Assembly: GCA_030737835.1 (NCBI GenBank)
Contig: JAUJYN010000057.1
Span: forward strand, 1 to 64,000
Direction: 5' to 3'
DNA length: 64,000 bases
From: Acorus gramineus
Taxonomy: Eukaryota; Streptophyta; Magnoliopsida; Acorales; Acoraceae
Made by a program: the position numbers and the translations under genes. Below the pieces are notes generated by a model. The model worked only from the letters and a program-made list of their open reading frames with translations, had not been told where the DNA came from and did no database searches. This document shows positions 49,112-60,949 of the stretch, piece after piece (position 1 is the first letter of the stretch; each line of letters begins with the position of its first letter).

Positions 49112-49594
49112 CTCTTCCTTCCATCCTCGGTCTCTGTTCGGGATGCCTAGCATGAGGAACCGGCTCTCCCTCATCACGAAGCAGTACCTCTGCGAGCTCC
49201 CTGGACACCAAGCGAACCTATAAAAGAACATCACCTCACGAACTTTGAGGCTGTAGCCCCACGTCTCGTTCAGGTAGAGGGCGGCAGCCAAAACTCGAAA
49301 CACATTCGGGTGGACTTGCATCGGCGCTAACCTGAAAAACAAAAGGAAAGTGGGGATGAAAGAGTGGAGAGGAAACTGAATGGCCGTCACGTGGAAGACG
49401 GAAAAATACGCTTCCCCGGGGAGGAGGCCCGCGCCATCACGAACATACGGCTCGGCCTCCACCGACCTCACCATCATCCCCCTCGGCAATGGGAGCCTCC
49501 TCTGCACCACTCGACCGAACAACGAAGAGAAGCGAGAAACGAAAGAGAAAATCAAAAGCTCTGGGCGAACGGGTGAAGATGGGGACGCCTTCAT
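49112..49594 (-). pseudogene. N-terminal part of antisense ORF, Transposase_28-like ('gypsy-type transposon')
   Basis: The minus strand reads EAYFSVFHVTAIQFPLHSF, then LAPMQVHPNVFRVLAAALYLNE and a GWKEE block near the end. Order and spacing fit the PF04195 family (FPLHPF, SPNQLHPNAWR-like, GWK). Candidate starts are 49594 or the MMVRS pair at 49477. A possible donor follows the GWKEE block at 49111. The C-terminal half is probably 12411-13025, separated by RT-1. It lies opposite to the LTR at its 5' side, as extra ORFs in Tat elements often do. Confidence 0.6.
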
Positions 49595-49751
49595 CCTCCC
49601 AAGGCAATATATAGGCCGAGGATACGCCCCTTCGTCTTTGTCGCACCGTTCCAAAACCAAAGCGACCATTGATGGCGGAACCATAATCATGGCCTCTACT
49701 AAACCGTCGGACCACTTCTCAAAGCGACGTCCTGTCGGCTCAGTCAACCTG

Positions 49752-49869
49752 ACACGTGGCGTTCCCCTGCGCTCCTCGAAACGTGGCGAGCCGCCGAATC
49801 GGAGGGGATACGTGCCCTGCCCAAGAAGAATCATTTCGATTGGATGGGGGTTAAGGCCCGGCACGTGGC
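49752..49869. promoter_or_regulatory. Cluster of ACGTGGC (G-box/ABRE-like) motifs
   Basis: ACGTGGC occurs at about 49754, 49781 and 49863, upstream of the antisense ORF start candidates. Such motifs bind bZIP or bHLH factors in plants. They may form the promoter of the antisense unit, but a chance cluster in GC-rich DNA is possible. Confidence 0.35.
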
Positions 49870-49936
49870 ACCTCGTACTTAGTTTTTCCCATTCAACAGG
49901 AAGAGATCCCAGTCGAACGAGAAAAAGGGGGCATCT

Positions 49937-50570
49937 ATGGGCGCCAAAATTCTTGACCCCTTCGGACGGGTCAGACCCCAGAAAGCCCATTGTCCGACCC
50001 AGATTCATCGCTACTAAATTACCCCAAGCCCGATCAGTCTCGACCAGCTAACCCGCTCCAATCCGACGACCATCTTTCAAGTAAGTACTTATCTAGTCAA
50101 AAATTTCCTTGATCCCGTTGGATACAGTTCATTGATTGATAGTTATCAAACCAATGACAAAATATATCAAGGATCATGTCATCATTGACTAAATCAAGGA
50201 AATCCCAACTAAATATGGGTACATTTATCAAGTTATAATTGACCAAATCCTAGGAATATATCTCTTGTCTCCACACTGATGATTGACGAATTCTCGTCCG
50301 TCCGATGGGAAGGGGTCGATAAGAAACCCTAACACTGCCCAGACTCTATAAATAGGGAGCATTTCCTCACAGATAAGGTATGCACAATTCTTTTTCAGAG
50401 TACCATTTTTTGGTCACCTTGACTGACTTGAGCGTCGGAGGGTTTTTCGCAGGTCCCCACCTCCCTGTGTCTTCGATGTTCGAGAAGAGCCCACCGGTGG
50501 ACGACGGTCAAACCAAGCGGAGGAGAGCTGGAGTGGTCAGATCCGATAACCCGAATCTGGTAAGTTAAAA
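49937..50570 (+). mobile_element. Probable LTR (3' side of the Transposase_28 element)
   Basis: Begins at TATGGGCGCC after a GAAAAAGGGGGCATC polypurine-like stretch (49919-49935), has a TATA box at 50347-50354 (CTATAAATAGGG), then a GACTTGAGCGTCGGAGGG block. Its 3' end is not pinned down and no duplication was found. It does not resemble the LTR at 9658-12053. Confidence 0.45.
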
Positions 50571-50920
50571 TTCTGCCCCTCCACTACCATAAGAGGGGCG
50601 TCTAAACATGACTATTTCTCTGAGATCCAGAGAGTTATTGACCAAACAATATATCCTTTGAATTGCGATAATGATTCTGATTTACAAGTATGAAAAACAA
50701 ATAATTAAGGATATTGGCCATGTTTACATGCACATTTGATAGCCAATCCTTTGGGTTGCGGGGGGGGGGGGGGGTGGGGAAGGAATTGAGCATGAATACA
50801 AGCATGTAAAACAATAAATGGTATTGTGTTTCTAATCTTTAATTCACACAACTGCCCTATAATTTTCAGATATACAGATATAAGCCAAGCTCTTCAGCCC
50901 AGAACAAATAGCATCTCTCA
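50571..50920. other. Intergenic spacer between LTR and host gene
   Basis: AT-rich, non-coding. It contains a long G run at about 50760-50775, which is a likely sequencing or assembly weak point. No poly-A signal was chosen with confidence. Confidence 0.5.
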
Positions 50921-52978
50921 TTAATCTGTTTTCCATATGCCTTTGGACGTTGAATCTGTACCTCTCACTACCCGTTGCTTTGGTGTCTGACGTCCATTAT
51001 CGATAGCAGTAACATCGGCCACTTTCAAATCGACTTTCACAATGTGATGGTCTGAAGTCCCCTTTGATGATAGGACGGCGTAAGATCCAGGCATGAACTT
51101 ATACGGCGAGTTTGGGGAGGCCATTATGTAGTCCACGCGCGTCCCATACTTGCATGTACCTTGAACATCTGCAATCCAATTTGACACCATTTATAGAGGC
51201 CTGTTTTAATTTGTGTGAATTGTAGGTTAATTTGGTGAGTACCTTGCCCTTTAGCGATCACAACGACCGATTCACACTCTCCGGCGAAGTGCTTGGCATC
51301 CAGGTACTGCTTTCCTATCAAGAACTTCATCGCATCAACCTTCGGTTTAGGCTTCCCTATCTCCTCATAGTACTGCAATGCACCAGTTATGCAGGTGTTT
51401 TGTGTTATTATATAACAATCTATGTTTTGTGTCAAATGATGAACGAATTTAACGGACCTTAACTATATCCGCCCATCTCTCCGTGGAGTAATCTGTCCCA
51501 TCGAGCGAGTTGAGCCCCCCGGCTAATATGTGTGGCTCGTCATCGGTCTGCAGTATCGCATTTATCTGTTTCATTCTCCAGTTTTCATCCAGGTGATCAA
51601 GGTGGGTGCAGTGGAAGTTCACAAGTCCTGCCCGTGGCACTTGTATGGTAGCCTTAACAACATTCCTAATAACCCATAAATTGCAGATGGCGGTTTTGAG
51701 AGACAAGAAGACATTCATCTTTATCTGACATTAAATTTCAAGGTTCATATAGTACATAAAAAAAAATTTCCCTGAAAAAGTACAGCAAGTTTAATTGACA
51801 TTGAAGGTTAGCACATAAAATTTCTAAGGATCCAATGCGCGTGGACCCAATTCTTTATATCTTCCTATAAAAACTTATCTATACAGCTCAAGTGAAAGAA
51901 CCTCCATGTTTTTGGGTCCTTCCCCTCCTCCCGAGGTGGTCTAAATTGGAAGCCAAATTAGGCAGCTAATTCACACTGATTTTGAACCATGGAAGCAGAG
52001 GATCAAGGCTTTGCTCAATAACAGAGAATCCAATATAAAAAAAAAAAAAATGCCTAATGACCTCTTAAGAAATCAGAGAACAAGAAAGATTGAATTGATC
52101 ACACACCTGAAATCAGTATCGTCGAAGATCTTCTGAACGCACCAGCGCTTAATAGGCCACTTGGAGAGGATTGCGTTGCCGTACTCCGGCGCCCAGCTCT
52201 CCGCGAACACGTACTTCATCCCCAAACCCTCCGCAAGATCTGAAAGCGGTCTCATCCCTTTCTCCTCCTCCGCCTTCACATTCTGCAGCGCCAATATGTC
52301 CGCATCGACCTCCCTCAACACGTCCAAAACACTTCGATTGTAAACATGACTCCTACCATTCATACTAGTAGTAGTACTAGTTGGCTTCAAAGAAGACTTT
52401 GGAAAGCTCATGGACGCCTTCAAAGGAGCTTTCCCTTTCAAATCTCTACTGGTAGTAGTACTGCTGCCACTGGTGCTGGCCTCCCCCGAATCGATGTCAA
52501 CGTCTCCGCTAAAACTCAGTTGTCGGCTTCGCTCCAACGAGATCTCGTTATCGGGGAGGTTGATCGAGACCCTCAATTTCGCCGCCGAGGGACTACTCGT
52601 TGACCGGCCATAATATCTCAGGCCGCTGCGCTTGAGTATGCTCTTTGGTCGGTCATTCGCCGACTTTCCGCGTATGTCGGCCTCGGACGCCCACCGCGCG
52701 GACCTCGACCCGGGCTCGCCCAAAGCGTCAGCGTCCAGGACCGCGGGTGCCATGGAAAACATGGCCGCGTTGAACGTGGCGACGCGGATCGGACGCGCGG
52801 AGTCTGGGACCCTCAGCCGGTCGTTGGCCCGGACCGCCTCGTCGGCCGCATTGGGTGAGTCTTTGTTTGGTGGGTCTTTCGAGCTGGGTTTACTGAAGTG
52901 GCGGATGACGACGGTGGACTTGGCGGGCCGAGACCGGAGCGGAGGCCAGCGGAGGCGGCGGCGGATGGTTTTGAGCAT
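50921..52978 (-). CDS. Endonuclease/exonuclease/phosphatase-fold (DNase I-like) protein, 485 aa
   Basis: Four exons on the minus strand: 52978-52107, 51665-51458, 51372-51243 and 51168-50921 (stop TAA). Introns are 441, 85 and 74 bp, all GT-AG. The product is 485 residues. Residues 1-60 are basic. IRVATFNAAMFSMAP (about 64-78) is the first conserved block, a Ser-rich variable region follows (100-210), and the domain resumes at VDADILALQNVKAEE (about 224-238) and EYGNAILSKWPI. Exon 2 gives FHCTHLDHLDENWRMKQI and ILAGGLNSLDGTDYS, exon 4 GTRVDYI and SDHHIVKVDL. This matches a plant family of uncharacterised EEP proteins. The start at 52978 opens with MLKTIRRR as family members do; an upstream in-frame ATG at 53074 is possible. 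Substrate is unknown. It is the only intact host gene here. Confidence 0.92.
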
Positions 52979-53192
52979 GGAAGAGAATTGGGTCTTGCAG
53001 GGGGTGGGTGAGAATGTCCTTGGGAGGCAGAATGTGAAGAGCTTTAGTTTAATTTCTTCTTTGTTGCTAACCATCTTTGGTTTCTTTTGTGTGGGTTGAC
53101 CTGCATCATGCATTAGAGAGGGAGGGAGAAAAAACACACACACAATCCAACAGAGACACACACATAGAAGAGAGAGGGGGGGGTGTAAATTA

Positions 53193-53200
53193 CACGTGGC
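53193..53200. promoter_or_regulatory. G-box (CACGTGGC) upstream of the host gene
   Basis: CACGTGGC lies about 215 bp upstream of the start codon and matches ABRE/G-box sites bound by plant bZIP factors. An AATATATATT stretch at about 53275-53284 could serve as the TATA region. Confidence 0.45.
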
Positions 53201-55652
53201 GGTTGAGGAGAGGCTGATGGGGGTGATGAAATTGAGAGGGATGGATAGCTAATTAAGAAAGTTTAGGATTAATAAATATATATTAAAAAAACTAATGTGT
53301 GTCAACTGCCCCACTGACCACAGTTTAAAAGTAAAATAAGATATTGGCAGGTAGGGGAGATGTCTATGAGCAGAACTTTCTGAGATACTCAAACCCAACA
53401 ACTCCATCCAACAATATCCAACTAGCAATGATCCATCCATGACTCATCCCATGCAAATGCAAGCTCACACTCGTTTTCACACGCATCACCACTTGCCACA
53501 TGGCGCGTGCGTAGCTCACATGTGTTTTATTTATTTTTTTATTTTCTTAATTTTTTATTATTTTTGAGGAGTAGTGACTCAAATTTTTTTTAGCCAAATT
53601 CACCAATGATATGTCATCCTGTCAGTTTTATGGTCATTTTTAAGAGGAAATATTGTACTTTTTCATCAAATTAATGTGACTAAAAAAACATTTAGTTCAA
53701 TTTTTATGTTTTAAAATCTATTTTGTTTGTTTTTTAATCAAGTGATTGGAGTCCTAACTCAATGATTGACAATAAAATTTATATATGAGTTCATGACTTC
53801 GAATCTTATGCTTACCTACCAAGAAAAAGATTATCAAAATCATGATTCAAAAGGTTAAATATTTTTATATCTCAAATTTATATAAATAATTAAAGTTCAT
53901 GATTATCAGTATGTGTCATCTCTTGTGTTCCAATTTCATAGGACCTCAAGAGTGATATGATTTTTTTCTCAGAATTTGAAATTGAATAGGACATAATTGT
54001 ATTCAAGCTATCCCATGATCTTCCAGTTTACTTTGGGAGGATGGCAACATTTTCCTCCCAATTATCATGATGAAGATCGAATAAAGTTTTTTCAAATTCG
54101 TCCAATCTTAAGTTAAATATAAAAGAGAAATCCAACTCCTAGAACAGCTATCACCACTAGCCTACTTTAAAACTGAATAGCTACCTATACAGGCTCTGTA
54201 TCGAACAAAACAAGTATGGCAGAATAAATCCTTCTTATAATCTGAATTATTCCGGTATTATATGACTAGGCAAGAATTAGCATGTACTTCAATTAAAATT
54301 CCAAATCTTAGGAAAACATTTTTAAAGAAAAGGATGTCATAATATTATAGAGGATTAGTTGTAAGTACGTGTGACAGTGATGTCAAAAGAAAGCGCAAAC
54401 TAGTTAATAATTGATCCATTATTCTTTGACCCTTGATCAGTCCATGATGTTTTGATGCCCCCACACAGCAGTGCAGAACTGGTGGAAGGCATGAAGGAAT
54501 AGTGGTTGAGAAATATCAGTACTACAAGCATTTGTATTATTGCATAAAATTATAACATGTGAGAGGGGGGCCAAGCTATGTCCAGATGTTGGAATGAATG
54601 AGTGCTCTTTGAGTTGGGACATGTTTTGTTTTCTTCTTCATGTGTGTTTTCTGTTTGTTTTTGTGTGTGTGTGACGGGGCTGGATTTTGCTGTGTTTTGG
54701 AAGGACTAAGTTCAAGCTCCATGTAAATATGCCAGTCTTCCTTGGTTCGGATCTCTCTCTGCCTATTAAAATTGCCATTACAGGTTTTGAAACTCTAGCA
54801 CCTCTTTTGATAGGAAAACATACATAAGGAATACACTCGATCATACCTGTAGTCTTTTTTAGTGTACATTTTTTTCTAACCTAATATAAACTCCACTTTT
54901 TATAAAGATATGTATTTTATTATACAATTTTGTATTACAAGTTGGAGATTGTAAGAGGGACCAATGAATGTCCATAACATTTAAAGTTACTATTCATGCA
55001 ATGATATAATCATTTTATTTTAGTTTCTTCTTTTCCAACCCAAGCATGTTCTTGTTCATGCTTGTATAAGGTAACATTTTTCATTTCATCTATTTTACTA
55101 TTCCACTCTCTCTAGGAAAAAGTATAAGTATTATTTTATTCATTATTCCACTCACATAATGAAGATTGGGTTCGCCATCATCTTCTTAATGAAAAAATGC
55201 CCATTGTAAAAAAAAAGAGAAATTAATTAGAGGTCCTCCCAGTCTCTCCCTCATTATTTTTAGGTCCCTGGACCTTTTGGAGATATTTCTAGGTCCCTAA
55301 CATCACATGGGATTATGTTTAAGTCCAAACTAACAGCTGCCGTCCCATTCCTCCGTTAGCATACCCGAAATACCCCTGAAACAAACATATTTGCCCTGCC
55401 TTTCTTCTTCCCCAATCCACCGAGCCAACATTCAAAACCCTAAACAACCCTCTCATGGCTAACCATTCAAAACCCTAAAATCAAGTCTTCGACACCCTAA
55501 ATCGCACCTAGAGCTCGACAATGACAGCGTTTGAATCATCCACTCTTCTTCTCCACAGAAAAGTTTAAATAGTATACAAAGCACAAGAAATGTCCCCCTC
55601 ACGACGGCAGTGAAGGAACCACGAGTTACAAATAGGTATGGAGAATCATAAT
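53201..55652. other. AT-rich intergenic DNA
   Basis: No gene supported on either strand; short open frames lack family features. Mixed AT-rich sequence with short T and A runs. The segment 55200-55560 has repeated AGGTCC motifs but no element ends I could define. RT-4 begins at 55653, preceded by ATAAT (55648-55652), its left duplication. Confidence 0.6.
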
Positions 55653-56171
55653 TGTCACGCCCCGGGCGTCCCCGGGACGCGGCAAGTGTATATATGATAT
55701 CAGCAGTCTAAACAGGAGGTCAATAACATACCCTAAACAACATCAATATGACAACACAGACAACAATGAAGCTGACAGGATATATACACAAATAGCGGAA
55801 GCTAAAAGACTGAGTCTGTAATTCAAAAACATATTACAGACTCGATACATAATCAACTGTCCTGTGAGAGCCAATATATATATACAACGACATCCAAATA
55901 TAATACAACCGCGTGCCCAAGCACAGAATATAATACATACAATCAAAAAGGGGTGCTGATAGCCTCTGATACTCGCGGGACGTGGCGCTACTCCGCTACT
56001 GATGAAGTCCCTCGGGGAGCTCCTCCTTTAGATCCGACTCAGACAACACTGGAGAATAATATATGCGAGGGGTGAGCCACACGCTCAGTGAATAGCACAA
56101 CCCATGCATCACGATTTATATTAACCACAATTTTATTATTCACGCCTCAAAGTGGCAGGAACTGCACAAAT

Positions 56172-56500
56172 CCAGTGGGTCGCTACATCGCCGACCCACC
56201 ACACCCTCACCCTCACCCCTCAATAGGTGACATAGGATATTGGGACTTACAAACCAGTGGGTCGCTACATCGCTGACCCACCACACCCTCACCCTCACCC
56301 CTCAATAGGTGACAGGATATTGGGAGCAATAACTACACAAACCAGTGGGTCGCTACATCGCCGACCCACCACACCCTCACCCTCACCCCTCAATAGGTGA
56401 CATAGGATATTGGGACTTACAAACCAGTGGGTCGCTACATCGCCGACCCACCACACCCTCACCCTCACCCCTCAATAGGTGACATAGGATATTGGGACTG
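56172..56500. repeat. Four-unit tandem repeat, about 82 bp, in the RT-4 LTR
   Basis: The marker CCAGTGGGTCGCTACATCG recurs at 56172, 56254, 56342 and 56424. Each unit contains CACCCTCACCCTCACCCCTC, then GTGACATAGG and ATTGGGA. The LTR sense strand has four GGGTGA tracts in close succession per unit. Confidence 0.9.
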
Positions 56501-57399
56501 ACTAGGCTGTTGGTCACCCTTGGTCCACCGATAGTCTCTCCTCCACTCCGTAGGTCACTTGGCCACTCCCACATTCAGCACAGTCCGTCCCAAATCAGGA
56601 GGTGCCTACTGATGGGAGCCCTCTCACGGGACGACCTTTCTAACGCTGAGGCAGTCTCTACACGGATCCAACGAAGGGAACAGAACAGCCTATCCATACG
56701 CATATGATCCACTCGGATCCACCGACAACACATCTCAACAACTCTAATGTCTTGAATTCTTCAGAATTCCTCCAGGGCGCATAACCAAGATGCGGGGAAA
56801 ATATAAGATAATAATGAGGAAAAGAAACCTTGGGAGGGCAACCTGAGGTCCCGATATAGGACATCCCGACAACCAAACAAGGAACACGGAGTACCCTAGC
56901 CCGGGTCTCAATGTTTACCTCACAAGGCCCCCTTAATATTCCCCAAGGCATGCTAAAAATATCATAAGTTTGCATTTAATTTAATAAATTAAAATAATAG
57001 GACGCATGCATAGGTCGAGGCTTTCCTAGCATGATAACAAGGTGACAGGATGCACGGCTCTTACACATATCCTAAGGGTGCAAGTCCCTAACATACAAGT
57101 CTAGGGTGGCATGCAGTCTACACATTAATCATGCTTACATAGATTACAAAGTTACCAAGTTAATATTAACTATGGTGCCCCAGAGAAGGACGGTATACGC
57201 CCAAGTGCATATAGCGCCTCCCAACTGGGTTGGATTGTACCACTCACCAATACCCGGGTCGTCGCGTGACCGTCCGTCAAGATCTGCAAGACAGGTATTT
57301 AACACGGTGAGTAAAATACACAAAACATACAAAATACACTAAAATACCCAACACTCGGACAAACGTACATATGGCCCGTACGTACGCGAGTCCGAGCAC

Positions 57400-57830
57400 C
57401 CCGACACACTCCCGAACCCCCGGGCAGCCATACGCACGCACGCACGCACCCCGGCACCATCGGCGCACTGCCGCGCGCCTGCCCGCACGCGCCTAGACGC
57501 GCTGCCGCACGCATGCGCACGTTCGCGCGCGCCCGCGTGCACCGCGCGTCCAGCCCGCGCCCCACGCGCAACACCCCGCGCACGCCCCAGCACGCGCACG
57601 CACGCACGCGCACGTGCGCGCGCACTGGTCCCCAGCTCCGCGCCCAGGCGCATGCCCATGCGCCCTGCCCCGCACCCAGGCGCCCTGCCCCGCACCCAGG
57701 CGCAGTGCCCCGCACCCAGGCGCCTGGGCGCACCCGCGCGCGATTGCGCACCCGACTGCACCCGCCAGCGCCCGCCTACGCGCGCACGCGCGCAGACCGC
57801 GCCCAGCGCGCGCCCAAGCCCTCCTAACCT
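57400..57830. repeat. GC-rich, CpG-dense block in the RT-4 LTR
   Basis: CGCGC-rich, with three near-identical CGCCCTGCCCCGCACCCAGG-type units near 57658-57720. Open frames on both strands are low-complexity. Confidence 0.82.
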
Positions 57831-58765
57831 CATTTTAACCCCTCCCAACCTTTCACACACCCCCAAACACCTCTACCTAGCATGCATGACTTTCCCACAA
57901 CCCCTTAATTCAAGAAAACCAAGAAAAAGGAGGGGAGGAGCTCACCTTGGAGGGAGAACAAAAGGGGAGAGGTTCGGGGGCCCTTCGCGCACCGAAACGC
58001 CGCCACCGGAACCACCACCACCTCCACTCAGCCTCCTCAGCCTCCTCATGGCAGCAAAACAGGGGGGGGGGGAGAACATGCAAAAAGGGAGCTTGATATA
58101 GAGGGGAGAACAACAAACAACACACAAACACAAAGATCCACCACCACTAGCACCTCCACCTTCTCCTCTCATTGAATCATTTTATCAAACACCTAGGGGG
58201 AGGGGTTTGAAAAGAGAGGAGAGACCAGAAGAGGCTGGTCGTGGAAGTGAGAGGGAGAGAGAGAGAGAGAGAGAGCCTTTTTAGCACACAAATATCTAAA
58301 GGGGAAAAGACCTAGTCGCCCTTCGACTAGAAATTCTGCGCAAGCTTCACTGGAACAGCCATAACTTCCACGATACAGCTTAAAATTGCTTGATTCCAAG
58401 ACCGATAGAAAGCTAAGAAGATTATCTACAACTTTCATGTTTATGCCATGATCAGATAATCCCTCTAGCTAATCCGAAATTAGAGCTAAACATCGAGCAG
58501 GGCTGCTGCCAGAATTTCCATCCCCGGGGTATACTTGAAAAAATACCCATAACTTTTACTACAAGAATCCAGTTAATCTAATTCCACTTCTGTGCGAAAG
58601 CTAACTCAAAACTGGACATCTCATAATAAAATCATAATTAAACCTATTCATCTTGGATTTTAACAAAATCAAATCCAAATACCAAATCAGGAATACATAA
58701 CTTAGGAAAAAAAATTATGTACCCAAATCTTCAAACAGAGCGCTCCAAATGACACAGACACAACA

Positions 58766-58778
58766 TTCTTCCCCCCTT
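58766..58778 (-). promoter_or_regulatory. RT-4 polypurine tract
   Basis: The minus strand reads AAGGGGGGAAGAA next to the LTR, identical to that of RT-1, with GACTAAATTTTCT just upstream. Confidence 0.85.
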
Positions 58779-58881
58779 AGAAAATTTAGTCCTCGAAATT
58801 TAAGGAAACCCAAAAGGGAAGACCGAAAGTATCATGCTTAGACCTTTGCTCCCAAGTGGTCTTCGCACCGGACTGGCGCTA

Positions 58882-59139
58882 CTAACACACTATAATCAAA
58901 GGAACGGTCTTAGCGTGGAGCCTCTTCTCATGCTTGTCCCTGACCTCGATCCACTGCTCCACGAACGACAAATCCACCTCGAGGATGAGGTGGTCGAACA
59001 GAAAGACTGAGCAGGATCGTGGACATAACGCCTCGGCCATGGGACAAGGACGACGTCGTGGACAAGGACGACGTCGTGGGGGAAAGGCTACATGATAAGC
59101 CACCTCCCCAATCCACTCAATGACGAGAAAAGGTCTCAT
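58882..59139 (-). pseudogene. RT-4 integrase C-terminus and chromodomain remnant
   Basis: Contains FLVIEWIGEVAY (compare VLERIGEVAY in RT-1), then DLSFVEQWIEVRDKHEKRL and HAKTVPL, the start of the chromodomain block. A CGACGTCGTGG duplication creates an extra Arg/Pro-rich insert. It lacks the tail, so it cannot be functional. Confidence 0.75.
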
Positions 59140-60949
59140 TAAAGGGCAAACTCAGCTTGCCCCGTGTCACGCCCCAGGGCGGCCGTCCCCGGGACGCGGC
59201 AAGTGTATATATAATATCAGAATCTACACAGGAGGTCAATAATATATCATACTCAAACAACTAGAATGACACACATGCAACAAAAGGGCTGACATGATAT
59301 ATACACCAAATGCGGAAGCAAAAGACTGAATCTGTAAATAAACATTCTACAGACTCGATACTCAATCATCTGTCCTGTGAGAGCCAATGCACCCAAATAC
59401 AACTGAACATATACATACATGTGCCAAGCACGGAAATCAAATACATACAGTCAAGAAGGGATGCTGATAACCTCTGGCACTCACGGAAAGTGGCGCTGCT
59501 CCGCTACTGAAGAAATCCCTCGGAAAGCTCCAACTGCTGCTCCGGCTCTAGCTCAGGCTCAGTGACCACTGGGGAAAAACATATGCGAGGGGTGAGCCAC
59601 ACGCTCAGTGAACAGCACAACCCATGCATCACAGACAATATTTACCACAATTCCATTATTTATCCAGCCTCTAAGACATAACAACACATCCAGTGGTTCG
59701 TACACCGCCGAACCACCACACCCTCACCCTCACCCATCAATGGGTGACATAGGCTATTGGGACTGATAATCACCCATAGACAAATCCAGCGGGTCGCTCA
59801 TCGCCAACCCACTACACCCTCACCCTCACCCTACCACGGGTGACATAGGATTTTGGGACTGACTAGGCTGTTGGTCACCCTTAGTCCACCGGTAGTCTCT
59901 CCTCCACTCCGTAGGCCACTTGGTCTCCACCCACAACTTCAGCACAGTCCGTCACAATCATCGGGAGGCGCCTACTGATGTGGGTCCTCCGAAGGATGGC
60001 CTTTCTAACGCTGGGGCAGCCTCTACCGGATCCAACGAAGAGAACAGAACAGCCTATCCATACGCATATGATCCACTCGGATCCGCCGACAACACATCTC
60101 TACAACTCAAATGTCATGAACTCTTCAGAGTTCCTCCAGGGCGCATAACCAAGATGCGGGGAACATGTACAATAAAAGCAAGGTTGTAATATCATTGGGG
60201 GAAAGAACTCGGGAGGGCGGCGTGAGTTCCCGATATAGGATACCCCGACAACCAAACAAGGAACACGGAGTACCCTAACCCGGGTCTCACCGCTGTCCTC
60301 GCAAGGCCCCTCCCCTATAATATTCACTAACATGCTAATAATCATACTAATCATACAACATTACTTATAATATTACTGGGACTAGAAACCTTGGGAGGGC
60401 AGCATGAGGTCCCGATACAGGACATCCCGACAACCAAACAAGGAACACGGAGTACCCTAACACGGGTCTCAATGTTGACCTCGCAAGGCTCCTCCCTATA
60501 ATATTATCTAAGGCATGCGATTTAACATACACTAGCATTTAATTTAATAAATAAACTAGTAGGACGCATGCATAGGCCGAGGTTTCCTAGCATGAGAACA
60601 GGGGACATGGTGCATGGCTCATACACATATCCTAAGGGTGCAAGTCCCTAACATGCAAAGTCTAGGGTAACATGCATTCTACATTTAAATCATGCAAGCA
60701 TGGATTACATATTACTGCCGGTTAATATACATCCATGGTGCCCCAGGAGAGGTCGGTATACGCCCAAGTGCGTATAACGCCTCTCTACTGGGTTGGATTG
60801 TCCCACTCACCCCTATCCGGGTCGTCGCGCGACCGTCCGTCCAGATCTGCAAGACAGACATTCAACAAGGTGAGAACAATGCATAAATACTCTAAAATAC
60901 ACACAAAAACATACAAAACCTACAACTAAACACCCAACACTCGGGCAAA

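Larger units (their letters stand above)
55653..58765 (-). repeat. RT-4 left (3') LTR
   Basis: TGTCACGCCCC to ACACAACA, 3,113 bp, of the E1/E3/E9 type in its first half. It carries a four-unit 82-bp repeat (56172-56500) and a GC-rich block at about 57400-57830, then a second half that resembles E5/E6 (the ATCTACAACTTTCATG block near 58424). It looks like a mosaic of two LTR subfamilies. Confidence 0.85.

Noticed and set aside
50760-50775. Long G run near the host gene as a regulatory G-quadruplex
   Set aside because: A single homopolymer of uncertain length, likely a sequencing or assembly weak point.
53201-55652. Short open frames in the intergenic region
   Set aside because: All under about 70 codons, AT-driven and without family similarity or splice context.
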